NCBI GenBank assembly: GCA_964547995.1
Contig: CAZJRB010000014.1
Span: forward strand, 34,979 to 98,978
Reading direction: 5' to 3'
Length of the DNA: 64,000 bases
DNA from: CAZJRB01 sp964547995
Lineage (GTDB): Bacteria > Planctomycetota > Planctomycetia > Pirellulales > Thermoguttaceae
The notes below the pieces were generated by a model. It had not been told where the DNA came from and ran no database searches. It saw only the letters and a list, made by a program, of their open reading frames with translations. A program made the translations under genes and the position numbers. Of the stretch, positions 47,865 through 57,339 are shown piece after piece. Each line of letters begins with the position of its first letter. The stretch's first letter is position 1.

Positions 47865-49232
47865 ATGACTCCATCCAATGATTCCCCGAGCGCCACTCGC
47901 CGAGAGTTCCTTCAGCGAAGCAGCCTGGTCGCCGCGGGCACGACCGCCGCCGTGCTCGGCAGTTCCGTGCCCGCTGTCCACGCCGCCGAAAACAACACGA
48001 TTCGCCTGGCGCTGATCGGCTGCGGCGGCCGCGGTACGGGCGCCGTCGCCAACGCCCTGAAAACAAGCAACCAGGGCCCGATCAAGCTCTACGCCGCCGC
48101 GGATCTCCTCAAGGAGCGCATGGACGGCCGGCTCAAGTCGCTCGCGAAACAGTTCAAGGACCAAATAGACGTCCCGGAGGACCGCAAGTTTATCGGCTTC
48201 GATGCCTACAAGAAAGCCGTCGATGTGCTTGGCCCCGGCGACGTGGCCCTGTGTACCACGCGTGCGTACATCCGCCCGGTCCACGTCGAGTACGCGGTCG
48301 GCCGAGGCGTCAACGTCTTCATGGAAAAGCCGTTTGCGCCCGATCCGATGGGCCTGCACCGGATGCTCCGCGCCGGCGAAGAGGCCGAGAAGAAGGGGGT
48401 GAAGATCGCTGCCGGGCTGCAATGCCGCCACTCGCCGGCCCGGGCCGCCCTGATCGACAAAATCAACAGCGGCGAAATGGGCGAGCTTTCCTACATCCGC
48501 GCCAACCGCCTGACGGGCCGACGCTGGATGAAGAGCGCGGGTGAGAAGTCCAATAATTTCATCGACCAGCTCCAGTTCGGCAAGGCCCAACTGTTCTGGG
48601 TCGGCTCCGGCCACATGGTCGACAACCTCATCCACCAGATCGACGAGTGTTGCTGGCTGATGGACGACTGGCCGGTCTCCTGCCACGGTTTTGGCGGCCG
48701 CGAGGTCGCCAGCGACGACCACGGCCAGAACAACGACATCTACTCGATGGAGTACACCTTCCCGAACGGCAAGAAGGCGTTTTGCGGGTTCCGCCGCGCG
48801 TTGAAGGGCCACAGCGAGTTCGCCACGTTCGTCCACTGCGGCAAGAAGGCCGGGCAGTTCTCCGGCAACGTCCACAAGGCCACGGTACACATGTTCAAGG
48901 ACCAGCGGATTGCGAAGGACAACATCGCCTGGTCGCCCACACCCGACGCCCGCAGCCCGTGGGACTACGAGTGGGTCGCCTTCGTCGAGAGCATCCGCAA
49001 CGACAGGCCCCATAACGAGGCGAAGCGGGCCGTCTATGCCGACTACGCCGCGCTGATGGGCCGCGCCGCCGCCCACGCCAACCAGATCGTCACCTGGGAC
49101 GACGTGACCAACTCGAAATTCCAGTTTTGCGACTACCTGGACGATTTGGCCTACGACAGTCCCCCGCCGGTGAAGGCCGACAAAGACGGCTACTTTCCCG
49201 CCCCGGTCGCAGGCGAGTGGAAGGAACTGTAA
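47865..49232 (+). CDS. Gfo/Idh/MocA family oxidoreductase, Tat-exported
   Basis: 455 residues; GAGGAAAAC precedes the ATG. Tat leader (ATRREFLQRSSLVAAGTTAAVLG). Rossmann motif RLALIGCGGRGTGAVA, then AAADLLKERMDG and VFMEKPFAPDP with the conserved lysine. HMVDNLIHQIDECCWLMDDWP and NQIVTWDDVTNSKFQF follow. It belongs to a different subgroup from the 0-7.6 kb array: it lacks the WLGPAPW segment and the REPWR tail. Substrate unknown. The neighbour downstream is a secreted protein. Confidence 0.92.
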   Translation: MTPSNDSPSATRREFLQRSSLVAAGTTAAVLGSSVPAVHAAENNTIRLALIGCGGRGTGAVANALKTSNQGPIKLYAAADLLKERMDGRLKSLAKQFKDQIDVPEDRKFIGFDAYKKAVDVLGPGDVALCTTRAYIRPVHVEYAVGRGVNVFMEKPFAPDPMGLHRMLRAGEEAEKKGVKIAAGLQCRHSPARAALIDKINSGEMGELSYIRANRLTGRRWMKSAGEKSNNFIDQLQFGKAQLFWVGSGHMVDNLIHQIDECCWLMDDWPVSCHGFGGREVASDDHGQNNDIYSMEYTFPNGKKAFCGFRRALKGHSEFATFVHCGKKAGQFSGNVHKATVHMFKDQRIAKDNIAWSPTPDARSPWDYEWVAFVESIRNDRPHNEAKRAVYADYAALMGRAAAHANQIVTWDDVTNSKFQFCDYLDDLAYDSPPPVKADKDGYFPAPVAGEWKEL

Positions 49233-49405
49233 GCCGGAATGCCATGGCACCACGCCCCGGGCCAAGACAACCAAATAGGTTGTGTGGATATGGCCCGATA
49301 AAATTATTTTGTGGAATGTTGATGGCTCGATTTGGTGGTGTCGTCAAGTGTTTGAGGTAGAGTTTTCCGGAGAAATCTTGACGGACGCCGGTTGGCTGGA
49401 TTAAC

Positions 49406-50176
49406 ATGACTCCCATGAAGCAATTGATACTTCCGCTTGTGCTTGTTGCCACTTCATCAATCGCCGGTTTGCCGGACGCACACGCCGCCAAGGTAACGCT
49501 CGACCTGACCGGTTGGAAAGACGTTGCGCTGGTCGGGGCGATCAACCGGTTCGACCAGGACGGCAACCTGCGGCGGCCGGTCGATCCGAAGGCGAAGATC
49601 GACGCCCCGTACGTCGACGCCCGGGCGACCAACGCCGGACGCGGGCAGTGGATCTTTGGTAACCTTCCGCCGGGCAAGTACGATTTCGTGATCCTGACGA
49701 GCGGCCGGCAGCGAGTCGAGGGCTGGCACTATGCCCCGGTGTTGGAGTTCGACCCGTTCTTCCCGGCCGACGCCAAAGTGGAAGACGCGAAAGTCCGCGA
49801 GCAGGTCGTCGACCACATCAAGAAATCGCGTCACTACGAGAACAAGGTCGTGCCGTTGGCCCTCGGCGGCGACAAGAAGGTCGTGCGGATTCTGATGATG
49901 CTGATTCGCGACCAGAAAACCAGCTACAAGGCCGGCTACGGCACCATGCGCCACGAAATCTGGCAATACACCTACAAGTACGGCGGCTGGGCCAAGGAAA
50001 AACGCACCCGCGTGCTCGACCGCCTGCTGCTGCCGGTCGAAGAGCTCCGCCGGTGGACGTGGCTCTGGGACCCCAAGCTCGGCGGCGTCGAAATCTCCAG
50101 CCAGCCGGTCACAATCAAGTGCGACCCCCCAAAACCATCCGGCGAAGAAAAACGCCCGGGGCTGTTTCCCTACTGA
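49406..50176 (+). CDS. secreted protein of unknown function
   Basis: 256 residues, or 253 from the ATG at 49415. Signal peptide (KQLILPLVLVATSSIAGLP, then AHAA). A carboxypeptidase-regulatory-like strand segment follows (VALVGAINRFDQDGNLRRP; FGNLPPGKYDFVILTSGRQR), then a helical part (VREQVVDHIKKSRHYENKV) and a Trp-rich end (ELRRWTWLWDPKLGG). Possibly cotranscribed with nothing; the next gene has its own promoter. It may work with the HzsA-like protein next door, by position only. Confidence 0.7.
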   Translation: MTPMKQLILPLVLVATSSIAGLPDAHAAKVTLDLTGWKDVALVGAINRFDQDGNLRRPVDPKAKIDAPYVDARATNAGRGQWIFGNLPPGKYDFVILTSGRQRVEGWHYAPVLEFDPFFPADAKVEDAKVREQVVDHIKKSRHYENKVVPLALGGDKKVVRILMMLIRDQKTSYKAGYGTMRHEIWQYTYKYGGWAKEKRTRVLDRLLLPVEELRRWTWLWDPKLGGVEISSQPVTIKCDPPKPSGEEKRPGLFPY

Positions 50177-50217
50177 GATGGGCCGATTTGTGCGGTCGAC
50201 CGGGCTGACTGCCCGGA

Positions 50218-50246
50218 TTGCCATTCGGCCCGGTTCCGGATACAAT
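50218..50246 (+). promoter_or_regulatory. sigma70-type promoter for the HzsA-like gene
   Basis: TTGCCA (50218-50223), exactly 17 bases, TACAAT (50241-50246). Transcription would begin near 50253, giving a leader of about 44 bases with the AGGAG site at 50285. Confidence 0.6.
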
Positions 50247-50296
50247 AAACTCGGTTCTCGGCTGACCTTCCCTCCGACTGAAGCAGGAGAATGGAC

Positions 50297-53284
50297 ATGA
50301 CGTCTCGCCGGTTTTTCATCCTTTTTGTTCTTTCGGCAGTGTCTGCAATCTGTGCCACGGCCGTTGCCGCACCGGAGAATCTTGCGCCGAAGGCGAAGAC
50401 CTCGGCCACTTCGGAACATAATGCCCAGTACCTCTCGAAATTCGCCGTCGACGGCAAAATTCCGCCGGAGGGGAGTTCGGCGGCCGATCGCGGCGCGGCG
50501 TGGTGTGTATTGAAGGAGAAGTCGGGCGATGTGGCAGATTTCACGTTCGAGTGGCCCGCCCCGGTCGAGGTGGCCGAAATCGTCTACTTCGGCCGAACCG
50601 CGTGGTTCGTGAACGAGTGCTGGAAGGATTACGAGGTCTATCTCGACGACGCCAAGACACCGGCCGTGAAGGGCAAGTTCAAGATGATGCACGGTGCGCA
50701 ACGGATCAAGCTGCCCAAGCCGGCGAAGGTCAAGCGGATCACGATGAAGTTTCTCAACTCCTACGGCGGCTACAATCCCGGCGCGGCCGAGATCATGGTC
50801 TTCGGCCAGAGCCCGTCGCCGAAAGACCTTGCGGCGGTGGAGAAGAAAGCGACGCTCAAGGCGCCGGGCCGTCCCGCGCCGCGCCCGGCTTCGCGACCTG
50901 CCGTGCAAGTCGCGGGAGCCGATCAAGTCGATCCCGAAAAGCTCCGGGCGTTGATCGTCGAACTGGTTGCCATCCACGGCGAGAAATATGACAGGGCCCC
51001 TGAGCATCTCGATCGTCTGAAGGAAATCAAGGACGACGCCGAGGAACTCAAGAAGCTGCAACGCGAGGTCCTGTTGTTCGACGTCGAGCGGCTGCTGGCG
51101 ATCAAGCGCCACGAGATCAACGCCTCGCACGTTTACACGTACCACTACGAAGGCCAGCGCGACGGGGGCGGGCTGTACATCCTCTCGCCGCACGACCCGG
51201 ACGCCGAGCCGGTCGAGATCCTGCCGTCCCCCTCGGGCCAGATCCTCGATTGCGACCTCTCGTACGACGGCCAAAAAGTCCTGTTCAGTTGGCGGCGGGA
51301 GCCCGGCGGGGGCTACCACCTTTGGACCGTGAACATCGACGGCAAGAACCTCACGCAATTGACCGACGGCGAGTGGCACGACTACAACCCCTGCTGGCTG
51401 CCCGACGGCGGCATCGCTTTCTTGAGCACCCGCGAGCCGCAGTTCGCCTATTGCTGGCACGCCCCGGTCGGGGTGGTACACCGGATGAACGCCGACGGGT
51501 CGGGCGTCCGCAAGTTCTCGTCGAACTACCTGAACGACTTCACGCCCTACGTCCTCAACGACGGCCGGATCATCTACTCCCGGTGGGAATACGTCGACAA
51601 GCCGGCCATCCCCATCCAGAGCCTGTGGACGATCAATCCGGACGGGACGGACCTTTCGGGCTTCTTCGGCAACCGGGTGCTGACGCCGGGTACGTTCATG
51701 GAAGCCCGGTCGATCCCCGGCACACAGAAGATCATCTGCACGATGACCGGCCACAACGGGCCGACGCGCGGGGCGATCGGCGTGATCGACCGGAGCCGGG
51801 GCGTCAACGCCCAGGAAGCGATCACGAACATCACGCCCGACACGCCCTTGAGCGCCGTGAACCAGGGCAACGGCAACACCGGCGGGAGCAAGCCGTACAG
51901 TTGCCCCTTGCCGCTGGACCGCCAGCGGTTCCTGATCTCCGCCCGGGGCCCGATCCTGGTGCGGACGATCGACGGCACGTGCCAGTCGACCGCGGTTGCG
52001 GCGCCCGGCGACGGGATGCAATACTTCAACGCCCAGCCGATCCGGCCCAAGCGCCGCCCGCCGATCATTCCTCCGACGATTGCCGAAGGGGAGCAGGAAC
52101 CCTACGCGACGATCTACATGCAGGACGTCTACAACGGTTTGGAGCCGCAGGTCAAGCGCGGCGAGGTGAAGCGAATCCGCGTCGTCCGCGAATTGGCCAA
52201 GCCGCTTCGGATCGACCCGGGCAAGCGGGCATTCGGGTTCCAGTTCCCGGTGATTTCGTGCGGGGCAACGTACGCCGGCAAGCAGGTGCTGGGCGAAGTC
52301 CCGGTGGGCGAGGACGGCTCGGCCTGTTTCCGCGTGCCGGCCATGATGCCGATCTATTTCATGGCCATCGACGCCGAGGGCCGCGCGGTCCAGCGGATGC
52401 GGAGCTTCACCCACTTCATGCCCGGCGAAGTCCAGGGCTGCATCGGCTGCCACGAGCACCGGCTCGGGGCGTCGCGGCCGCAAATGGGCACGGCCTATAG
52501 CCGCACGCCGATGGACCTCGAACCGATGGAATGGGGCGGCGGCGGCTTCGACTACGCCCGGATCGTGCAGCCGGTCTTCGACAAACATTGCGTCAAGTGC
52601 CACAACTCGATCGACCCGCCAAAGAATCTCGATCTGACCGGCGGTGCGACCGATTTCTTCAACGTCTCCTACGATTGCCTTGCCCGGGAAAAGCAGGGAC
52701 GCGCCGGCACCGAGTTCGTCAACTGGATCCCGACCTACAACGGCCACGAGCAAAACATCCTGGAGGTAACGCCGAAGGCCTGGGGTTCGCCGCAGAGCAA
52801 GCTGGCCGAGGTGGTGCTGGGCAAGCATCTCGACGAGGACGGCAAGCCGCGGTTTACGATGGATGAGAAGAGCCGCCGCCGCGTGCTGGCGTGGATCGAC
52901 CTGAACGTCCCGTACTACGGCACCAGCGAAACGGCCTATCCCGACAACCGCGGGTGCCGGCAGATCGTGCCGCCGCAGTTGAACGCCGTGTTGGGCGACG
53001 TAGCCAAGCGGCGGTGTGCGGAGTGCCACAAGGGCAAAGTCCCGCGCCGCGAGTGGACCCGCATCACCGAGCCGGAACTGAATCCGTTCCTGGTCGCCCC
53101 ATTGGCCAAGTCGGCCGGCGGCAGCGAAAAGTGCGGCAAGGCCGTTTTCCAAGACAAGAACGATCCGGACTACCAAAAAATCCTCGCCACGTTCGAGCCG
53201 GTCACGGAGATGCTCAAGAAGACCCCGCGGATGGACATGGTTGGAGCGCAACCATCGGATAAGGTGAGCCGGTGTTGTCAGTGA
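50297..53284 (+). CDS. HzsA-like secreted multiheme protein with WD40-like repeats
   Basis: 995 residues from the ATG at 50297; the ATG at 50291 touches the AGGAGA site, so the second one is better spaced. Signal peptide (RFFILFVLSAVSAICATAVA). Domains: a discoidin-like N-terminal sandwich (about 40-165), a coiled linker, and a PD40/WD40-like propeller (DCDLSYDGQKVLFSWRRE; NPCWLPDGGIAFLSTRE). Then comes a region with three c-type heme sites: CIGCH (about 715), CVKCH (765) and CAECH (907). This layout matches proteins related to the hydrazine synthase alpha subunit found in non-anammox planctomycetes. True hydrazine synthesis is not implied, as no HzsB/C genes are present. Likely a periplasmic electron-transfer or oxidation enzyme. 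Confidence 0.75.
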   Translation: MTSRRFFILFVLSAVSAICATAVAAPENLAPKAKTSATSEHNAQYLSKFAVDGKIPPEGSSAADRGAAWCVLKEKSGDVADFTFEWPAPVEVAEIVYFGRTAWFVNECWKDYEVYLDDAKTPAVKGKFKMMHGAQRIKLPKPAKVKRITMKFLNSYGGYNPGAAEIMVFGQSPSPKDLAAVEKKATLKAPGRPAPRPASRPAVQVAGADQVDPEKLRALIVELVAIHGEKYDRAPEHLDRLKEIKDDAEELKKLQREVLLFDVERLLAIKRHEINASHVYTYHYEGQRDGGGLYILSPHDPDAEPVEILPSPSGQILDCDLSYDGQKVLFSWRREPGGGYHLWTVNIDGKNLTQLTDGEWHDYNPCWLPDGGIAFLSTREPQFAYCWHAPVGVVHRMNADGSGVRKFSSNYLNDFTPYVLNDGRIIYSRWEYVDKPAIPIQSLWTINPDGTDLSGFFGNRVLTPGTFMEARSIPGTQKIICTMTGHNGPTRGAIGVIDRSRGVNAQEAITNITPDTPLSAVNQGNGNTGGSKPYSCPLPLDRQRFLISARGPILVRTIDGTCQSTAVAAPGDGMQYFNAQPIRPKRRPPIIPPTIAEGEQEPYATIYMQDVYNGLEPQVKRGEVKRIRVVRELAKPLRIDPGKRAFGFQFPVISCGATYAGKQVLGEVPVGEDGSACFRVPAMMPIYFMAIDAEGRAVQRMRSFTHFMPGEVQGCIGCHEHRLGASRPQMGTAYSRTPMDLEPMEWGGGGFDYARIVQPVFDKHCVKCHNSIDPPKNLDLTGGATDFFNVSYDCLAREKQGRAGTEFVNWIPTYNGHEQNILEVTPKAWGSPQSKLAEVVLGKHLDEDGKPRFTMDEKSRRRVLAWIDLNVPYYGTSETAYPDNRGCRQIVPPQLNAVLGDVAKRRCAECHKGKVPRREWTRITEPELNPFLVAPLAKSAGGSEKCGKAVFQDKNDPDYQKILATFEPVTEMLKKTPRMDMVGAQPSDKVSRCCQ

Positions 53285-53359
53285 GTCGTGAGTCGAGAGT
53301 CGAGAGTCGAGAGTCGAGTGTCCAGAGCAAAAAAAGCCCTGGCACTGCGTGCCAGGGTT
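53284..53359. repeat. 7-base tandem repeat plus GGCACTGCGTGCC palindrome
   Basis: AGTCGAG is repeated about four to five times (53290-53318). A hairpin CCCTGGCA-CTGCG-TGCCAGGG (53337-53357) follows, of the same family as 2671 and 4071. Both lie just upstream of the DUF1080 gene. Confidence 0.75.
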
Positions 53360-53432
53360 CTGTCGGAACCCACTGGCGAATTGGCCCTACGCTGAAATCG
53401 TAGAGCAGGACCATAACAACTCGGAGGATCCC

Positions 53433-54200
53433 ATGGTTGCCCGTTTGATTGGGTCGGTTGTTGTCGCAATGGTTGGTCTTTTTCTCGCGACTTCTGTTTC
53501 GGCCGCCGAAACGGGGAAAACCGAGGACTGGGCGTCCCTGTTTAACGGAAAGGACCTCGCCGGCTGGACCGTCAAGTGTCTTCCGGGCGACCGCGACAAG
53601 GTCTTCTGGAAAGTTGCCGACGGCGCGATCGAGTGCGATTCGATGGGCCGCAAGAAACACGCTGACGCGTGGTTGATAACCGAGAAAGAGTTTGGCGATT
53701 TCGAGCTGAAGCTGAAATTCCAGGCATTCCGCAACTGCCCCGGCAACAGCGGCGTCCAGGTCCGCAGCCGGTACGACGAGGGGCCTGGAACGCCGCGCGG
53801 CGGCTGGCTCGACGGGCCGCAGATCGACATCCACCCGCCGGCCCCCTGGCGAACCGGACTGATCTACGACGAAACCCGCGAGGAAAAACGGTGGATCTCC
53901 CCGAGTCTGAAGAACTGGGCCATCAAGAAGGAGCAAGGGCCGAAAGAGTGGAAATTCAAGTACGCCGACGAGGGGGACGGTTGGAACACGATGCAGATTA
54001 TCTGCCGCGGCACAAAGATCAAAACCATCGTCAACGGCATCACCATAAGCGACTACGACGGAAAAGGCGTGTTAGACAACGAGGCCCACCGCAAGCACAA
54101 CGTGGGGCTTACGGGCCAAATCGCATTGCAACTCCACTCCGGCGACGAACTACGAATACGCTTCAAAGACATCGTCATCCGCGAGTTGCAAGAAAAGTAG
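53433..54200 (+). CDS. DUF1080 (3-keto-disaccharide hydrolase-like) secreted protein
   Basis: 255 residues from the ATG at 53433, with GGAGG 6 bases upstream. Signal peptide (SVVVAMVGLFLATSVSAAE), then the domain start EDWASLFNGKDLAGW. GDFELKLKFQAF, NSGVQVRSRYDE, DGPQIDIHPP and QLHSGDELRIRFKDIVIREL are typical of DUF1080, a concanavalin-like sandwich. Some members hydrolyse 3-keto sugars made by Gfo/Idh/MocA dehydrogenases, so a functional link to the oxidoreductase at 47865 is plausible. One base-level oddity: the palindrome at 53337 lies in its leader. Confidence 0.88.
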   Translation: MVARLIGSVVVAMVGLFLATSVSAAETGKTEDWASLFNGKDLAGWTVKCLPGDRDKVFWKVADGAIECDSMGRKKHADAWLITEKEFGDFELKLKFQAFRNCPGNSGVQVRSRYDEGPGTPRGGWLDGPQIDIHPPAPWRTGLIYDETREEKRWISPSLKNWAIKKEQGPKEWKFKYADEGDGWNTMQIICRGTKIKTIVNGITISDYDGKGVLDNEAHRKHNVGLTGQIALQLHSGDELRIRFKDIVIRELQEK

Positions 54201-54311
54201 CAGGCACACTCCGTGTGCCGTCCGCCGGTTGAAAGCAAGAACAAAGCAGGGGGCACCTGCCCAATCCGCGGCCGGTTACGAAGCCAAGCAGATTTCCTCT
54301 GCCTTCTGCCC

Positions 54312-54812
54312 TTACTCCACCCTTTGCCATTCGTACTCCCGGTTGCTTTCTTGATCCTGCAGGACCATCCGATCGGCCGTGAGTTCGAGAATCGGCTCGG
54401 CAACCCGGTCGCCGTAGGTTCGGTTGACGAAATCGACTTTTGCCGGGGGAGAGCCGCCAACGTTGCGGCGATTCATGCAGCCGTCTTCGACCGACCAGAC
54501 CATGTCGAGTTCCAGACGGGGCGTGAACAGGCGGGCCTTGAAACCGGTCAGTTCGATGACCATCGTGGCCGTACCGTCGGGCCGTACCGTCATGGTCCGC
54601 TCGCCATGGTGGAAATTCGCCCAGACGCCGACGATCATTTCCACGTACCGGGCGTCCATGTCCGCCGGGCGTCGGGTGTCGAAAGTCGCCCGGATACGGA
54701 AACCCCACGCTACCAACAGCGCAATCCCGACGGTCATGATCGCGACATACGCGACAATCGCTCGAAAACGGGACCTCGGTTGCCGGGCTGTGCCGGGGAT
54801 TCGGTCAACCAT
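54312..54812 (-). CDS. single-pass membrane protein of unknown function
   Basis: 166 residues from the ATG at 54812; a GTG at 54845 would add 11. One transmembrane helix (IVAYVAIMTVGIALLVAWGF) is followed by an outer domain of alternating strands (MIVGVWANFHHGERTMTVRPDG; LFTPRLELDMVWSVEDG; RMVLQDQESNREYEWQRV). The GVW-NF---ERTMTVRPDGTA pattern recalls lipocalin-like or copper-resistance-type small sandwiches, but no family is assigned. It converges with the DUF1080 gene. Confidence 0.65.
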   Translation of the reverse strand: MVDRIPGTARQPRSRFRAIVAYVAIMTVGIALLVAWGFRIRATFDTRRPADMDARYVEMIVGVWANFHHGERTMTVRPDGTATMVIELTGFKARLFTPRLELDMVWSVEDGCMNRRNVGGSPPAKVDFVNRTYGDRVAEPILELTADRMVLQDQESNREYEWQRVE

Positions 54813-55206
54813 GGTGCTTACCCGGGATTGCGTTTGTGAATTCACCCCAACTTACCCAGAATATCGGCTGGCTGCGGTGTGGAACAGGGCAATTGAAGGT
54901 AACCCAGGGAGATCGGGGCCGGATGCCCGGAAAACGCGAGAAATCCGAGTGCTAGCAGTGGACGGGTATTCGCGTTCGACGGGCGGTTTTGGGTAGTGCA
55001 AAGGCCCGGAATCCCGGCCAACCCGTATTGGCGAATTCCGGCTCTTATGCTACCCTTTCTGCCCCCGGTGACAAAAACCGGCTTGCTCGGCGGCATGGAA
55101 TTGGGCCTCCGGCGTGCTGGTTGACGCGAGGGAGCGTCACGGGAAATTCGTGTGTCTGTCGAGACCCAAGATCGGGTCCGACTGGCCGACAAGGAAGGAG
55201 GCCGAC
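54813..55206. other. divergent intergenic region without a gene
   Basis: About 390 bases between divergent genes. No protein-like frame and no clear sigma70 pair. It must hold the promoters of the membrane-protein gene and of rimI. Confidence 0.5.
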
Positions 55207-55728
55207 ATGCATCTGAACCAGACCCAACAAACCCAGGTCCACATCCGCTGGATGATCCGGCGCGACATGCCGGAAGTGCTCGACATCGAAGACGGCAGTT
55301 TCGAGTTTCCCTGGCTGGAAGAGGATTTCATTCACTGCCTGCGGCAGCGCAACTGCATCGGCATGGTCGCCGAACACGAGGACCGCGTGGTGGGGTTCAT
55401 GATCTATGAACTCCACAAGACCCGCATCCACGTGCTGAATTTCGCCGTCGCCCCCGGCTATCGTCGCCAGGGCGTCGGCAGCCAGATGATAGCGAAGCTG
55501 GTCGGAAAGCTGTCGTCGCAGCGCCGCAGCCGGATCGTGCTCGAGGTCCGCGAGACCAACCTGCCTGCCCAGTTGTTCTTCCGCGAGAGCGGCTTTCGCG
55601 CCATTTCGGTGATGAGGGCCTACTACGAAGACACGCCGGAAGACGCCTACCTGATGCAGTTTCGCTACCGCCCGGAAAAACCGGCCGTCCTCGAACCGGT
55701 CAACCGGATTTCGCGCCTGGCGGGCTGA
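55207..55728 (+). CDS. rimI: ribosomal-protein-alanine N-acetyltransferase-like GNAT enzyme
   Basis: 173 residues from the ATG at 55207, which has AAGGAGG 6 bases upstream. GNAT fold: IRWMIRRDMPEVLDIED, FPWLEEDFIHCLRQRNC, then the acetyl-CoA loop VAPGYRRQGVGSQMI and LEVRETNLPAQLFFRESGF. The EVRETN-PA-LFFRE pattern is typical of RimI, which acetylates the N-terminus of ribosomal protein S18. No tsaB or tsaD nearby, so related N-acetyltransferases cannot be excluded. Confidence 0.8.
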   Translation: MHLNQTQQTQVHIRWMIRRDMPEVLDIEDGSFEFPWLEEDFIHCLRQRNCIGMVAEHEDRVVGFMIYELHKTRIHVLNFAVAPGYRRQGVGSQMIAKLVGKLSSQRRSRIVLEVRETNLPAQLFFRESGFRAISVMRAYYEDTPEDAYLMQFRYRPEKPAVLEPVNRISRLAG

Positions 55729-55794
55729 ACGGTTCGCTCCGAAACCTCGGGAACAATTTTTACCCGCCGGTCAATACACGCAGGGTATCGTCCC

Positions 55795-56571
55795 ATGTTG
55801 TCGGCGTTTGCAGCGGAGATGCTTGCAATCGGCCTGCTGGGTGCAGCGGGCCTGGTGCTGGCCGGTTGGGGGTTTCTCAAGGTCCGCCGCTTGCCGTTCG
55901 GGCCGGTCCAGTCCGCTTTCTTCGGGCTGAACTACGTGGTCTGCCGAATCCATTGGCGGGCGAGTGTAAGCGGGCTTATATGTCTTCCCGACGAGCAAGG
56001 CGCGGTCATCGTTTGCAACCATCGCTGCCCTTTTGATCCCTCGTTCATCTACCTGGTCACAAACCGGCTGGTACACTGGATGGTGGCCAAGGAGTACTTC
56101 TCAAAACCTCTCTGCGCGTGGTTCTTGCGGCTTGCCGAGAGCATTCCGGTCGGCCGGGGCGGTATCGATACGGCGGCCACGAAACGGGCAATCCGTCAAG
56201 TGGCTGAAGGCGGTCTGTTGGGAATGTTCCCGGAAGGGCGCATCAACACGACCGACCAGACCCTGTTGCCCGGCCGCGCCGGCGCGGCGTTGATCGCCCT
56301 GAAGGCACGCGTGCCGGTGGTCCCTTGCTACATTAGCGGCTCGCAGTTCAACGGCTCGATCGTCGGAAGCATGCTGCTGCCGGCGAAGGTACACGTGAAG
56401 GTGGGCGAGCCGATCGATCTCTCGCCCTACTACGGTCGTGAGCGCGACCGCGAGGTTCTCCAAGAGTTGACCGGGCGTTTCCTCAAGGAGATTGCCCGGC
56501 TCGCCGGCGACACCGATTTCGAGCCGCAACTGGCCGGCCGGCTCTACAAGCCGGGTCTTGCCGGCGGGTAA
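55795..56571 (+). CDS. plsC: 1-acyl-sn-glycerol-3-phosphate acyltransferase family protein
   Basis: 258 residues. Adds the second acyl chain to lysophosphatidate at the inner membrane. One N-terminal membrane segment (AEMLAIGLLGAAGLVLAGWGFL). The catalytic H-x4-D is NHRCPFDPS; the substrate motif is GMFPEGRIN; VPVVPCYISGS follows. It lies 66 bases after rimI and may be cotranscribed. Confidence 0.85.
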   Translation: MLSAFAAEMLAIGLLGAAGLVLAGWGFLKVRRLPFGPVQSAFFGLNYVVCRIHWRASVSGLICLPDEQGAVIVCNHRCPFDPSFIYLVTNRLVHWMVAKEYFSKPLCAWFLRLAESIPVGRGGIDTAATKRAIRQVAEGGLLGMFPEGRINTTDQTLLPGRAGAALIALKARVPVVPCYISGSQFNGSIVGSMLLPAKVHVKVGEPIDLSPYYGRERDREVLQELTGRFLKEIARLAGDTDFEPQLAGRLYKPGLAGG

Positions 56572-56582
56572 ATCGCCCGATC

Positions 56583-57011
56583 CTACTTCCTGAACTGCTG
56601 GCACCAGTAGATGGTTCCACTGGGCGTGCGATAGGCGGCAACCCCGATCCGGCGGTGCCGGGAACTGAGAATATTTGCGCGGTGGCCCGAGGAATTCATC
56701 CAGGCGCGGACCGCAGTCCTGCTGTCTTTGTAACCCATCGCGATATTCTCGGCAAACGGCCCGTAACAATGAACCATGTTCCGGTTTCGCGCCATCCACG
56801 CGCCGTGCCTTCGAGCCGACTTCATCAAATCGGGAGAAATGTCCAACGGCTTCAGTTTGTACTTCTCCCGCTGAAGATTCGTGAAGTGGATGATGTTCTT
56901 CTCGACCTCGATCAGCTCGACATCCTTCTCGTTGGATTTCGGTTCCTGTTTACCTTCCGGGTCCGCGCCCAGCAATACCGCCGCTGCGCACAATGCCATC
57001 TTCGCAATCAT
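56583..57011 (-). CDS. CAP/SCP-domain secreted protein
   Basis: 142 residues. A short leader (MIAKMALCAAAVLLGADP), then a CAP domain: IIHFTNLQREKYKLKPLDIS, ARRHGAWMARNRNMVHCYGPFAENIAMGY, AVRAWMNSSGHRANILSSRHRRIGVAAY (key: NSSGHRANIL). Bacterial CAP proteins are extracellular and of varied function. It converges with plsC 11 bases away. Confidence 0.85.
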   Translation of the reverse strand: MIAKMALCAAAVLLGADPEGKQEPKSNEKDVELIEVEKNIIHFTNLQREKYKLKPLDISPDLMKSARRHGAWMARNRNMVHCYGPFAENIAMGYKDSRTAVRAWMNSSGHRANILSSRHRRIGVAAYRTPSGTIYWCQQFRK

Positions 57012-57105
57012 CGGTTGCTCCTCTTCAAGTAGGCAGGTTCAAGTGGTGGGAAAAATGTGGGGCTCTGAAGATATCCTATCGGAAACGGATTGCAAGGGGG
57101 TGGGC

Positions 57106-57166
57106 AGGGTTCAGGGTTCAGGATTTCCCTACAAACGGGTCCTCAGGGTCCTGAACCCTGAACCCT
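57106..57166. repeat. AGGGTTC heptamer inverted repeat
   Basis: AGGGTTCAGGGTTCAGGA (57106-57123) is mirrored by TCCTGAACCCTGAACCCT (57149-57166), a perfect 18-base stem built from a 7-base repeat. It lies in a 330-base gap between the CAP and paaK genes that holds nothing else recognisable. Confidence 0.8.
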
Positions 57167-57339
57167 GAACTCCAAATCCTCAGCCTTCCTCCTTATAGTT
57201 GCGGCCAAGAGCCTCGCCATGTTACCCCACAACCGGGCCATGCGGACTACGGCCCGTCTGCGAGTCTTGCGGACCCACGGGTTTCCTGCAATAATCCCAC
57301 TCAGGTGTTGATGGACCCCCGCGAACAGGAAACTTCACG

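Noticed and set aside
49457..53251. 1264-codon open frame on the minus strand opposite the HzsA-like gene
   Set aside because: It is a shadow: high GC keeps the antisense frame open. It has no leader, no domain pattern, no ribosome site, and covers well-supported plus-strand genes.
50297..53284. Evidence for anammox metabolism
   Set aside because: The HzsA-like layout alone is not enough. No other hydrazine synthase subunits, hydrazine dehydrogenase or nitrite reductase genes are in the window.
57106..57166. Telomere-like AGGGTTC repeats
   Set aside because: The run is short, internal and hairpin-forming; it is an intergenic repeat, not a chromosome end.
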